Positions 32,561 to 45,465 of a DNA stretch of 64,000 nucleotides are shown here, in pieces. The position numbers were made by a program, and so were the translations under genes. The stretch is from positions 6,390,001-6,454,000 of the forward strand of contig JAYKKT010000076.1 in assembly GCA_036023115.1 (NCBI GenBank). The letters run 5' to 3'. The DNA comes from Brasenia schreberi. Taxonomy: Eukaryota > Streptophyta > Magnoliopsida > Nymphaeales > Cabombaceae. Within the stretch, counting starts at the first letter, position 1; each line of letters opens with the position of its first letter. The notes beneath the pieces are model-generated. The model ran no database searches. It was not told where the DNA came from and was given only the letters and a program-made list of their open reading frames with translations.

Positions 32561-33257
32561 AAAAAGAGCAATTTTTCATCTCTTTGCCTTAAACCACGGG
32601 ACGCTTCAGAAGGAACCGTAGTAACTCTTTCCCAAATCCCTATAGTTTATCCCAATGTTGAAAGCTTTTTGTCCATGAAAATCCTAAAGTAGGAATAGAA
32701 TCTACTTATTTGGATTTCATTTTGTTTGAGAATTAAACTTTGTTATGTGGGAAATGGAATTTTGAAATATTTTCTAAAATTTCCTACAAAACCTCTGCTA
32801 AGTAGTGAGTATTGAAACCCAAATGAGGGGAAATATGAAAAATGGGATGTCCTTTTGATAGAAACAAAAAGGAGTTCCCTTTGAAAAAGAATTTTTGAAA
32901 ACCCGAAATGTCAAACGACATGGGATTATCTTACTTGGGGCAGCCGATCATCATAGGTTTCTCCTCAAGCTCATCCATTTTCATAAAAGAGTCTATAAAC
33001 CTCACACTTCATTTGCATCACACACCCCATGCATGCATACATCCAAGGTCGGCCATGCATGATCATGTTAGGACTAGCATTCAGTATGGGTCAAGTCCCC
33101 TTTGGGTGAACTCTCCTCCTCTATAATCCAAGGAAAGGGTTTAATGAAATGAAGGACAATTTATATTCTTAAGATAATTTGGGAAGTAAATAAAAAAGGG
33201 TGTTGTACTCTCTACCATTATCCAAATGATTTTGGATTAATGCCAAAGAGGGGCATC
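32561..33257 (+). other. 3' UTR, hairpins and polypurine tract upstream of LTR L
   Basis: Plus-strand homologue of C's 3' UTR with the CCACGG-type hairpin (32594-32621), the polypurine-adjacent hairpin (CCATTATCCAAAT and TTTGGATTAATG, about 33218-33243) and CAAAGAGGGGC at 33244-33254. The pol that belonged to it is absent. Confidence 0.75.
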
Positions 33258-34301
33258 TGTAAATACCCTAAATAATTTTTGTTAAAAACACTCTCAATTT
33301 CAAAAGTCGGCTTGTTTTAAAAACCTTTGCCTTGAAATGAAAATTTTAAATCTTTTGAATAAAGATTTTAAAAATAAAGATGTTTAAATTAAAGCTAAAA
33401 GGATAAGCCTAGAAATTTTGGGCAAATCAAGTGAAGATTAAGGCAATGGCAGGAGCTCACTTCAAGCCAGGATCGAGTTCGCGAAGGTCAAGCCGTGGAG
33501 TAAGGGAGTAGATCATGTCGAATCAAGACACGTCTTCATCGAAGATCAAGTCAACCAAAACTAAACCTAGCTGAACTTGACTAAGTCCTAAGCTTGAGTC
33601 ACTTGAGTCAAACATGAAGCATGACCTAGTGTAAATCAAATACCTTAACTTGACCAAACTGAATTTTCCTAGCCTTATCCACCCTACATCCTTGGGCTAA
33701 ACATCAAATGACACTCTTACCTAGCCTTGATTAAATGGGATGAGCCAACAAGGAAAGCCATGTCAACTTGAAGAACAAGTCCAGCCGGTTGCACTTGGAG
33801 ACATCCATGGCCTAGCCGACCATGGCTAGGTGCACATGGTTTGGACCAACAACCAGCCCACATGGGGCTGGTCCATCTTTGACTAAAGGGGACCACATGT
33901 CCACGTGAAGACCTAAAACAAGGGGCTGGAGAGAGTGTAGAAACGAGGCCAAGTGCTGTAAGTTGGAGTGTGAGAGTGAGGGTTTCCTAGTTCCTATTTG
34001 GAGTCGATTCTTGGAGGATTTCATGTGAGTCATCCTCCCCCATCATTCCTCTCCCTTCTCTTCTTGTTATTTTATTTAAAAGGGGTTGTATTAATGGAGC
34101 TTTGTCTCTCCCAATGATGTAATAAGAAGTAGATGTGCTGCAAATTTTCAATTCTTGCTTATGCACTCTAACTATTTGCGTTATTGATTCTACCTCTTTA
34201 TACGTTATAAACATTCTATATCTATTAATCCCCATATGCTTAAGATAAGATATATATTTTCATTCATTTCCCTTCATCAATTTACTTTGGGACGTTGTGT
34301 T
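33258..34301 (+). repeat. Truncated LTR L (second subfamily)
   Basis: Starts TGTAAATACCC directly after a polypurine tract, so it was a 3' LTR. It aligns with the first part of D's 5' LTR, including the poly(A)-type block (34083-34125). It stops near 34301, where D continues into its U5, and is joined to the end of a protease linker. U5 and the LTR 3' end are missing. Confidence 0.78.
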
Positions 34302-37300
34302 CTGGAGCCTACTAAAACCGAGACCTGTGGTTTAGATGTCTTGTTTAGAGACTAATTCATGGTGTTTTCTTTGTAGGTGTGATGGAAGACCCCTCTTTTA
34401 AACAAAAAGCCAAAAATATTACAAATTTGCAAAAACCAAAAACATTGAAAAATTGTAAAAATAACAAAAAGATCTTGTACATACAAGCTCCTGGTAAAAA
34501 TTTGGAAAAAACCAAGGATTTTGAAGAAAAAATCATCTTCATAAATGGACCAAAATCTTCAAAACCTATAGAAATTCCAAAACCAAAACCAGGTGTTTGC
34601 AAAAACCATGCATTAACTCCAAATTCCCTAGGATTTAAAATTCTCAAGAATTATCAAAGCACGGAGGAGGATCCCCTTCTTCTTGAGGAGGATCAAACAT
34701 CCGAGCTTCCCGAGTTTAACAAAATTCTCGATTTGGAAAAACCTTCGAATTCTGTAGGAGGGGATTTCATAGAAATCAAACTAGGTAGTAAAGAAAAACC
34801 AAAATGTGTTAAGATAGGCACATGTCTGCATGAGCATGAAAAAGTATCATTCATTGCATTCTTGAAAGCCTACCTTGATGTTTTTGTGTGGACATACGAA
34901 GACATGCCAGGTCTAGCCCCAAAAATCGCAGAGCATTGTCTTCCCCTAGATTCAGAGTCGAAACTTATAAAACAAAAGCTTAGAAAGATCCATCCAAATG
35001 TACACTCTAAAGTGAAAGAGGGTTTAGAAGATCTGCTTAAAGCTGGTTTTATAAAGCCCATTGCATATTCTGATTGGCTTTCCAACATTGTTGTAGTTCA
35101 AAAATCCAATGGGAAAATTCGAATTTGCATTGCTTTTAGAAATCTGAATAAAGCCACGCCAAAGGATAACTTCCCTTTGCCAAACATTGATTTGATAATC
35201 GATAGTACCGCAAATCATGAAATGTTTTTCTTTATGGATGGCTACTCGGGTTATAATCAAATCAAGTTAGCCCCAAGAGACCAGGCTAAAACTGCTTTTA
35301 CCACACCCTGGGGCACATACTGCTATACAGTCATGCCCTTTGGTTTGAAAAATGCCGGTGCCACATACCAAAGAGCCATGACTACGATCTTTCACGATCA
35401 AATTCATGAGCTCTTAGAAGTGCATGTGGATGATCTCTTGGTGAAATAAAAAACCCGAGATACACACATCGAGTCTTTGCAAAAAGTTTTCGAAAGATTG
35501 AGGCTTTATAAAGTGAAACTAAACCCTCAAAAGTGCGTCTTCGGAGTAGAATCCGGCAAGCTTTTAGGTTTTATGGTAAGCCAAAGGGGCATTGAAGTCG
35601 ACCCCCCTAAGTGTCAAGTCATCATAGATATGCCTCCACCCTCCAATTTAACTCAAATCCGAAGCCTCCAAGGTCGCCTCCAATCAATTAGAAGGTTTAT
35701 TTCAAACCTCGCTACAAGATGCAAACTTTTCAACAAGCTTTTGAGAAAATGGGTGAAATTTGTATGGGACGATGATTGCTAGAAAGCTTTCGAAAGATTA
35801 AAAGCGTATTTGGTTAATCCTCCGGTTTTAAACCCTCCAAAGCAAGGAAAACCTCTTTTGTTTGAGGATGATACAATATACGAATGCTTTGGGTGCCTTG
35901 TTAGCAAAATATGAGGATGATACCCATAAAGAGTATGTCATCTACTATATTTCGAAAACTCTATTGGCTTATGAAAGAAACTATCAAGCCATGGAGAAGA
36001 CGTGCTTGGCCTTGGTATGGGCCTACCAGAAATTTCGACATTACTTCCTAGATCATGAGATCTGGATAGTGTCTAGCTTGATCCGATCAAGCATTTGTTT
36101 GAAAAACCTATCCTCATGGGTAGACTGGGTAAATGGCAGCTCCTCTTAATGGAGTATAACCTGAAATTCCACCATCAAACCTCCATTAAGGGGCAAGCCC
36201 TAGCTGACTATGTAGCTGATTTCCCTTTAAAGGATTCATACCCCACACTTGATGAAATGCCCGACAAAGGCATCTTTTAAAATCAATTTCAAAACCATAT
36301 CTTATCAAACTGTTTAAATGAAAACCAAGTGTAGAAGATGCACTTCGATGGGGCACAAAACCAAAGAGGGGCTGGGGTAGGAATCATCCTCATATCCCCT
36401 GAAAAGGAAGAAATTCCCATTAACATTCGCCTAGATTTCGAACGTTCCAACAATACAGCCGAGCATGAAGCACTCATACAAGGCTTAAAAATTTTGAAAA
36501 CTCTAGGAGCATCATGCATTGAAGTCTTTGGAGACTCTTTACTTGTCATAAACCAAGTATTGAAAATTTGGCAAGTCAAAAATGAAAAACTTCTTCCATA
36601 CCATGAATTGGCCACCAAGCTGGTCGATTCATTCCAATCGTGTACACTCACATACGTAGGAAGAGAGGATAATGGCATAGCCGATGCCCTCTCATCCTTA
36701 GGCTCATCCCTAAGGTTCTATCCCACCTTGGGAACTCGATCCTTAGAAATATGGCACTCACCCACTCCATCCACACACGATTTGGAGATTTGCCAAAACA
36801 ACCCAACCTCTACTAAAAAACCCTGGTTTCAAGACAGTAAAGATTTCTTAGAGAACGGAGGATTTTCAGAATTCGCTTCGTCTAAAGACAAATCTTTTAT
36901 TCGAAAGATTTCAACCCGATACATGATTTTTGAGGGATTCTTTATAAAAAGAGTTTTATTAGCATCTTATTGAGGAGTGTGGACCTTGAGGAGGCGAGGA
37001 TGATAATGCATGAATTCCACAATGGAGAATGTGGAGGGCATGTAAATGCCAACATGATGGCAATGAAAATACTTAGAGCTGGTTACTTTTGGTCCACTCT
37101 AAAGCAGGACTGTCATGACCTTGTTAGGAAGTGTCACCCATGTCAAGTGCATGGACACGCCATTCATATCCCATCATCCACCCCGCATTCCATGGTCAGC
37201 CCATGGCCATTCACCATGTGGGCGTTTGACATCATAGGACCAATTTTTCCAAATGCATCAAAGGGGCATAGGTTTATCCTAGCAGCCACTGAATATTTTT

Positions 37301-38070
37301 CCAAATGGGTTGAAGCTACCTCCCTGACTAATGTCCAAGGGCAACATGTAGTGGCGTTCATTAGAAAAAATATCTTGGCTCGATTTGGAGTTCCAAGAGA
37401 CCTAGTGTCTGATAATGGCACTCCCTTCAAAAATGAGAGGATGGTAAAGTTATGTAACACGTATGGCATAACTCACCACTTCTCATCGCCCTACTACCCT
37501 CAAGGCAACCGCCAAGCCGAACCCACCAATAAGACTCTCATAAGCATTATTGAGAAAACTTTAGAGAAGGGTAGGACATGGCATGAGAAGTTGGATGAAG
37601 CCTTATGGGCTTATAGGACTTCCATTCGAACTCCCATAAATGCCATTCTCCCCATTCATACCAAACTGCATTCATTCCATACATCACTTGCACTCGACCT
37701 TCCCCTAGAGACGCTTCAACATGCTAGAATGGCTGAGCTTGATTTATTAGATGAAAGAAGGCTCCTTGACATGGATCATGCGCATGCATACCGGCAAAGG
37801 ATAGCCCGACATAATGAGAAGCATATGAAACCTCGCAACTTCAAAGTGGGAGACCTTGTGCTAAAAATCATCCAACATCGTGGCCTACATCCACTTGGAA
37901 AGTGGCGGCCCAAGTGGGATGGTCCTTATGTTGTACGTCGAACCACCACAAACAATGCATACTGGTTAGTCGATGTTGAGGGTAAGAATTTAGTAGACTA
38001 TGAATGCCCAATATTTGAAAAAATACCATGTGTAGGGTCCAAGCTAAATCCTATTACGAAAATATTTTGA
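34302..38070 (+). pseudogene. Pol of element E (decayed)
   Basis: A Tat-type pol preceded by a linker tail and the conserved TTTGTAG tract, with the ATG at 34382. RT (to 35449), RNase H, second RNase H (36338-36700) and integrase (36970-38070) are all present and co-linear with C. Damage: the RT catalytic motif is HVDD instead of YVDD; stops at 35447, 35780 (CAG to TAG), about 36278 and 36332 (TGG to TAG); frameshifts near 35860 and 36930; and an in-frame loss of 11 codons in integrase relative to C, after the catalytic Glu. The integrase D, D and E residues themselves are kept. It cannot produce a working polyprotein. Nucleotide divergence from C is visible throughout. Confidence 0.92.
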
Positions 38071-38116
38071 GGAGATCTCCTTTGAAACTTCGTGAGTGAG
38101 GATCAAAGTAGATCGT
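38071..38116 (+). other. Start of the 3' UTR of element E
   Basis: Short 3' UTR remnant after pol, homologous to the sequence after 8921 in C, cut by LTR G at 38117. Confidence 0.6.
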
Positions 38117-40939
38117 TGTAGACACGGAAAATTCTCACTTCTGGTTCTTAGGCCTGAAGTGAACCTTTTCGTGTGTCTAAGTCGTTTTTATAACAAGGGC
38201 GTGCTAACTAGCTTACTCAAGCTAGCGAAGTAAGTTTTGAAATCTGACTCTATCAGGACGATTGTGAGTAAGTGAGCTCTTTTCGTTGTAGACTTTTTTG
38301 CACCGATGCGCAAGGGTCAGTCTGTACGCTTGGCAAAGTCGTTTTGAATCTACTAACCTCTTTGAAAATACCCAAAGTGTTTGGGCTTTGTTTGCATGAT
38401 TGCAAGTTTTATTTCACGTGGGATTTGCACATGCCTATGTCTTTCTCTTTTATGCTTTTTAGGGCCAACTAGGTGTGTGCGCAAGTGACCTAAGTTGGAC
38501 GATTTTTTTACGGGAGTGTGGGGTTTTGCTTTGATGCAATATGCATCCTAACTCGTGGTATGGCGAATATGCAATGCAAACTCACACAACTCCAAAGGGA
38601 AAACCCGAATTGAAAGACAATGCTTAAGGGAATTGAAAGACAATGCTCAATTGTGCAAGTGTGTGTCGTGTATATATGGAAAGACTACTCACACAGCTGA
38701 ACCTTAAAACCCAAATCTTAAAGACATAGCGGAAGGGAAATACTTATAATATATATGGGCCCAAAGGTCGCCAACGTATGCATGGGTGTTGTGTATATAT
38801 GTAAAGACAACTCACACGACTTGTAATGTAAAACCCAAATATAATTGCAATATGGCCCTTACTAGGGTCTTGGGAATAAGAGCGAAAGCTTAATGTGTGT
38901 GAGTGTGGAATTGAAAGACCACGTACACAACTTAAATGAAACACCCCCAAATAAAATTGCAATATGGCCCTTACTAGGGTCTTGGGAATAAGAGCGAAAG
39001 CTCAATGTGTGTGAGTGTGGAATTGAAAGACAACACCCACGCAACCGAATATATACAAGTATAACTATATCTTAGGGGCTGTTAAGGCCCGTGTGTGTGT
39101 GCCAAAATGGTGTGCAGCTAAGAGCGGAAAGGCTCAAGTGCACGTGTGTGTCGGTGTACCAAACCACATTATTACAATTGAGGGGAGACAACGCTCTATT
39201 ATTACAACCCCGTATCAAATTCAATTAAATGTAAGCAAGTTCATATAATGGACCGAGTTAGGCACATATGTGTAGCTGGTCCGTGTTCAACTTGGTTGGC
39301 TATGGCCTCGTGAGTCGCCTTGGGCAGCCGAAGGGTAGCTCCTTAGGTGGATGTGGGTGACATGTAGGGGTGCGGGCCGAGTGGCATCTTGATGCTGGCC
39401 GAGTGGAAGGCGCAGCAAGTAGCTGGCCGGAGGGTGAAGTGGCAGGTGGATGGGCTAGGTTGGTGTGGTGTTTGGCTGGGAAGAAGGGGGATTAAGGGAG
39501 GAGGTTCAACTAGGAGCTAGGGTGGATGGTGTTGAGGGAAGGTAGTGGGGTAAGGTGCAGGTCGGCCGGGTGTAAGGAAGAGGGGATGGATGGGTTGAGT
39601 GGCGGATGGATGGGAGTGTGTGGCTGGGAAAGAAGGAGGTGAAGGGTTAGATGGGGTTGAGGTGCTGTACTAACAGTGAAGGAGGCGGTGGTGGTGGTGG
39701 TGGAGTGTGGTGGCCGAATGGTGGTGGAAGAAGGGTGGCAGCCGAAGGGTGGAGCTCCTCGCCGAAGATGGAAGATGGTGGATTCGGTTGAAGTGGAGAG
39801 GTGGTAGCCGGGTGATGGAGTGGCGGTGGAATGGCAGGTGGATGGAAGATGGTGGAGCTTGGAGGGAGTGGGGGGGATGAGAGTGTTAGAGAGAGAGTGG
39901 AACCCTAGGCTAGGAATGGGCTGGGTCAGTTGGGGGGGTATGGGCTAGATATTTGTAATAAGGTGGGAATGGGACATGGTTTGGGGTAGGTCGGTTGGGG
40001 GGGGCTAGTTAGTGGTTTAGGGTAGGTCGGTTAGGTGGGTTGGGACTTAGTGGTTAGGGGTTTAATTAGGTGCACTAAGGTGGGTTTAGGCTTAGTTGGT
40101 TAGGGTCTAGGTGGTCTAGCTAGGTGAGGTCGGCTAGGTGAGGTTGGCTAGGTGAGGTTGGGGCGGTTTTGGGTGAGAATGGCTATGTTTGGGTTAGGTT
40201 TTAGGGGAGATGGCTAGGTGAGGTGGGCTAGCTTAGGGCTAGGTTTAGGAACCTCCCCTTGGCGCCAGTCCATTGATCCAGTTGTAGCCACGTCCAAGTT
40301 GGTGCAGCCCCAGGTTAGGTGTAGGTGCATACAAGCTTAAACCCACACTCTAGGCTAAACCCACAAGATTAACCCACCCTTGACCAAAAGTCAAGCCTAC
40401 CAACTTTCTCACTCATACTTTATCACCCCCCTTTTTCTCTCTCTACCCAAGCTTTTCGCGTGAATTGTTGTGGGGACCTCACCTCCATTTATGAGAAGGT
40501 GATGTGGTCCATGAATGTAGATATTGGATTTGGATCAAAGATCCAAATCCAAATCCATGTTGGGTTTGGATCTGGATATATATGGTTCAGATCCGGCCCA
40601 AATCTGATTTTTTTTATTCCTTCATGGCGTTTTGAAATGGACAGTTTGTGCAGGGCCTCACTGCATCAATACTCTGTCTTGCGTTAGGTCTTCGCCAACA
40701 TTGTCGTCCGCTCTTCTTCTCACCTTCCGGAGTTCATTTTGAACAAACTTCTGATATCTGGGGCTTGGATGTCTGAGAATCTGGGGATGATTTTGATATT
40801 AGAGTTGATGTGTCGGGCTTGAAGTATGTACAGGGATGTCTAGAAGGCTCCTGCATTTTCATACTCAAAATAGCCCTTTGGGGCTGCTTTTGTGAAACCA
40901 GGCATATTTCAGAAAATCGTGGGATTTTGGGGTGTTATA
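38117..40939 (-). repeat. 3' LTR of element G
   Basis: A 2823-bp C-type LTR in minus orientation, TGTAGAC to GGTGTTATA, followed by the polypurine tract. Stem-loop 1 lies near 38287-38322 and stem-loop 2 near 38206-38226. The minisatellite is short (about two units, 38870-39045), and a poly(A)-type block (39178-39215) and TTAGG-rich U3 (39990-40260) are present. The LTR start is altered by one lost A. Confidence 0.87.
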
Positions 40940-42088
40940 GATGCCCCTCTTTGGCAAAGAAGACAATACCCCTTTCAATGTTTCCCTAGATCTATCCACG
41001 AAAATATGGGATCATCCCAATTTTTTAGCAAAATCTCTCTTTTAAACCTGGTAGGAGGAGATATCACGCCAAAGGGGATCTTTTTATGGTTTTTGGTCCT
41101 AAACGAGATCATGTTATGCAAGTGTTCATGCGTGGATGTGTACATGCGTGACATGGATGAGACGCCAAGAATGGCGACCTCCCAGAGACCAAATGGCATG
41201 GTCGAACTCTTGAGACTTACGAAGACCTGCTGCTCCAAGTGAGCGGGCCCTATGTTGCTCGATGTTCGATTTTTCAAAATCTATTTACAAAAGGGAAAAC
41301 CGCTTTTAGCCTCAATCCTAAGGATCTCGAACTCTTCACGTTTCCTTTTCTTGAGTCTTGACACTCGCTAATCTAGCGGAGGTTTTATAAGAAAACAAGC
41401 TATATTTCAAAATTCCTACGCCTTACTCGAAACATCAAATTCTCAAACAAAATGAAATTCAAGTAAGTAAATCCTATTTTTACTTTAGGATTCCTCGAAA
41501 TGAACCATATTTTACTTGGGATAAGTCGAAGGGATGGGATAGAGATACCACGGTCCCTTCTGAAGTGTCCCGTGGTTTGATGCATAGAAGGCGGAAAACT
41601 GCTCCTTTTTTAGCTTTTTGGCCTTTTCTTCTTTTTTTCTTCTTTTTTTCATAGAGGGTCTCCCTTTGGGAGTATTTTTTCTTTAATCCCTCTTTTTCAT
41701 AAGAGAATCATTTCTTTTTGATTCATGTTTCTTTCTTTCTTTGGGAAAGAGATTTTGGCAAGGATTTCCCTTTGTTTTTGGCCATATTTTCCTTTTGGAA
41801 GGAGAAGAGAAGAGGGGAGGACTTATCCCAAGGTCACACTCGATCCATTCCAGATCAGCCTATTTAGAAATAGCACGTACTACTTGCAAGTATCTTGCTA
41901 TATTGAACTAGGCATTTCTTTGTAAGAAGAAGGATTTTGACATGTAACCACGTATTTGGAAAACTCCACTCTTTCACAAGTGCGAATTCTCTCGCTCAGG
42001 GTCACACAATTTGCCTTTGAACCTTACTTTCGAGGTTTCAAAGCAGCTATCCCTAAGAATTTTCGAAAACAGGAATTTAACCCAAACC
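40940..42088 (-). other. Polypurine tract and 3' UTR of element G
   Basis: Homologous to C's 3' UTR, with the CCACGG/CCGTGG hairpin at 41548-41575. The hairpin that normally adjoins the polypurine tract is missing here: the sequence jumps from CTCTTTGGC to AAAGAAG (about 40948-40960). Confidence 0.78.
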
Positions 42089-45000
42089 CTACACATAATA
42101 TTTCTTTAAGTATTGAATATTGATAGGATCTGCTAAATTCCTACCTTCTACATCGATCAACCAATATGAGTTGTTCGTGGTGGTTGCACGCACAACATAG
42201 GGTGCATCCCACTTGGGACGCCACTTTCCAAGTGGATGTGGGCCACGATAGTGGATGATTTTCAAAACCAGATCTCCTACTTCAAAGTGGCGAGGTCTCA
42301 TATGCTTGTCATAGTGTTGGGCTATCCTTTGCCGGTATGCATGAGCATGATCCATAACAAGGAGTCATCTTTCATCTAACAAATCTAGTTCGGCCATCCT
42401 AGCATGCTAAAGCGTCTCTAGGGGGAGGTCGAGTGCAATGGATGTATGGAATGAATGCAATTGTGTATGAATGGGAAGAATGATGTTTGTGCCATAGACC
42501 AACTCAAATGGCGTGGCATTCGTGGGAGTCCGGATGGAAGTCCTATAAGCCCATAAGGCTTCATCCAACTTCTCATGCCACATCCTACCCTTCTCTAAAG
42601 TTTTCTCAATTATGCTAATGAGAGTCTTATTCGTGGCTTCGGCTTGGCCGTTTCCTTGAGGGTAGTAGGGCGAGGAGAAGTCGTGAGTTATGCCATATGT
42701 GTTGCACAACTTGACCATCCGCTCGTTTTTGAATGGGGTGCCATTATCGAACACAAGGTCTCTTGGGACTCCAAATCGAGCCAAGATATTCCTCCTAATG
42801 AAAGCCACCACATGTTGCCCCTATACATTGGTCAGGGAGAGGCTTCGACCCACTTTGAGAAGTACTCAGTGGCTGCTAAAATGAACCTATGCCTATTCGA
42901 TGCCTTTGGAAATATTGGGCCTACAATATCAAACGCCCACATGGTAAATAGCCAGGTGTTGACCACGGAATGCAATGAAGATGATGGGATATGAATGGCG
43001 TGTCCATGCAATTGACATGGATGACATTTCCTAACATGATCGTGGCAATCTTTTCTCAGGGTGGACCAAAAATAGCCCGCTCTAAGTATTTTCATTGCCA
43101 TCATATTGACATTAACATGACCTCCACATTCTCCATCGTGGAATTCATGCATAACAGTCCTAGCCTCCTCTAGATCGACACATCTTAGTAAGATGCCAGA
43201 AAAACTTTTTTTATACAAAACCCCATCCAAAATTGTGTATCGGGTAGAAATTTTCTGGATGAATGCCTTATCTTTGGATGTGGCATCCTCAGCGAATCCC
43301 CCATTTTCTAAAAAACATTTGATGTTATAAAACCAAGGTTTTTCAACAGTATCTAGATTGTTTTGGCAAATATTCAAATCGTGTGTAGATGGAGTGGGTG
43401 CGTGCCATATCTCTAAGGATCGGGTTCCCAAAGTGGTATCGACCTTTAGGACTAAACCCAAGGAGTAGAGGGCGTCGGCAATGCCATTATCCTCTCTTCC
43501 TACGTGTGTGAGTCTACACGATTGGAATGACTCAACCAATTGAGTGGCCAACTCGTGATATGGAAGAAGTTTTTCATTTCGCACTTGCCAAATTTTCAAA
43601 ACTTGGTTTATAACAAGGAGTGAATCTCCAAAGACCTTGATGCATGAGGCCCCTAGAGTTTTCGAAATCCTTAAGCCTTGTATGAGTGCTTCATACTCAC
43701 TTATGTTGTTGGAACATTCGAAACCTAGGCGAATTGCTATGGGTATCTCGCCCTTTTCAGGGGATATGAGGATAACCCCGGCACCAGCACCTCATTGGTT
43801 TCGTGCCCCATCGAAGTGCATCTTCCACACTTGGTTTTTGAAAGAGTTTGCCAAAATGTGGTTTTGAAATTGGTTTTGCAATATGCCTTCATCAGGCATT
43901 TCACTAAGTGTGGGATATGCGTCCTCTAGGGGGAACTCAGCCACGTAGTCAGTTAGGGCTTGCCCCATAATGGAGATCTGATGATGGTATTTCAAGTCAT
44001 ACTCCATTAGAAGGAGTTGCCATTTGCCCAATCTACTAGTGAGAATGGGTTTTTCGAACAAATACTTGATTGGATCAAGCTTGGACACTATCCAGATCTC
44101 ATGATCTAGGAAATAATGTTGAAATTTCTAACAGGCCCAAACTAGGGCCAAGCATGTCTTCTCCATGGCTTGATAATTCCTTTCATAAGCCAAGAGAGTT
44201 TTCGAAATATAATAGATGGCATACTCCTTGTGGGTATCATCCTCGTATTGAGCTAACAAAGCTCCCAAGGCATTCGCATGCACGGAAATGTAAAGCAGAA
44301 GAGGCTTTCCTTGCTTTGGAGGATTTAAAATAGGGGGATTAACTAAGTATGCCTTTAGTCTTTCAAATGACTTTTGGCAGTCGTCATCCCATAAAAATTT
44401 TGTACCCTTTCTCAACAACTTGTTGAAGGGTTCGCATCTAGTCGCCAGGTTTGAGATAAACCTGCGAATGGATTGCAATCAACCTTGGAGGCTTCGAATC
44501 TGTGTGAGATTGGAGGGTGGAGCCATGTCTATGATGGCTCAACACTTAGATGGGTCGACTTCTATGCCCCTTTGGCTCACCATAAAGCCTAAGAGCTTTC
44601 TGGACTCTACTCCAAACACACACTTCCGAGGGTTTAGCTTTACTTTGTAAAGTCTAAGCCTTTCGAAAATCTTTTGCAAGCATTCGATATGAGTGCATCG
44701 AGTTTTGGATTTTGCCAAGAGATCATGCACATATACCTCTACGAGCTCATGAATCTGATCATGGAAGATCGTGGTCATGGCTCTCTGTTATGTGGCGCCG
44801 ATATTTTTCAAACCAAAGGGCATGACTGTATAGCAGTACGTGCCCTATTGAGTTGTGAAAGCGGTCTTACCCTGATCTCGTGGGTTTAATGTGATTTGAT
44901 TATACCCTGAATAGCCATCCATAAACGAAAACATTTCGTGATTTGCAGTACTATTGACTATCAAATCTATGTTTAGTAAAGGATAATTATCCTTTGGAGT

Positions 45001-45460
45001 GGCCTTATTCAGGTGTCTAAAATCGATGCATATTCGAATCTTCCCATTGGTTTTTCGAACAACAACGATATTGGATAACCAATCAGAATACACAATGGGT
45101 TTTATAAATCCGGCTTTTAACAGATCTTCTAAACCCTCTTTGACTTGTGCGTGTACATTCGGATGTATTTTCCTAAGCTTTTGCTTTATGGGTTTCAGAT
45201 CCTCATCTAAGGGAAGATGATGTTCGATAATACTAGGGTCTATGCCCGGCATGTCTTCATACGTCCATGCAAACACATCTAAGTAGGTTTGTAGAAACGC
45301 AATGAATGTTGATCTTTCATGCTCATGCAAACATGTGCCTACCTTAATGAGTTTGGGCTTTGAATCACTCCCTAGGTTTACCTCTATGAAATCTCCTCCT
45401 ACTGAATTTGAAGGCTTTTCAAAATCGAGAATTTTATGAAATTCTGGGAGCTTAGAAGTG
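42089..45460 (-). pseudogene. Pol of element G, C-terminal and central part
   Basis: Minus-strand Tat-type pol from the end of integrase (42089) to the region before RT (45460). RT lies at 44539-45440, RNase H at 43900-44478, second RNase H near 43440-43840, and the zinc finger and integrase at 42407-43170. It is broken by stops or frameshifts near 42360, 42820, 43600, 43790, 44100, 44480 and 44800. The RT catalytic motif is YVHD rather than YVDD, and the second integrase motif reads VFDNG rather than VSDNG. At 45461-45465 the solo LTR H interrupts the gene, and the N-terminal part continues at 48822. The reading frame near 45498 runs into LTR H and is an artefact there. Confidence 0.92.
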
Positions 45461-45465
45461 GGATC
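45461..45465. other. Target-site duplication, left copy
   Basis: GGATC immediately before the LTR H start, repeated at 48817-48821 immediately after its end. Uninterrupted pol copies (C, F) have one equivalent site. Confidence 0.9.
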
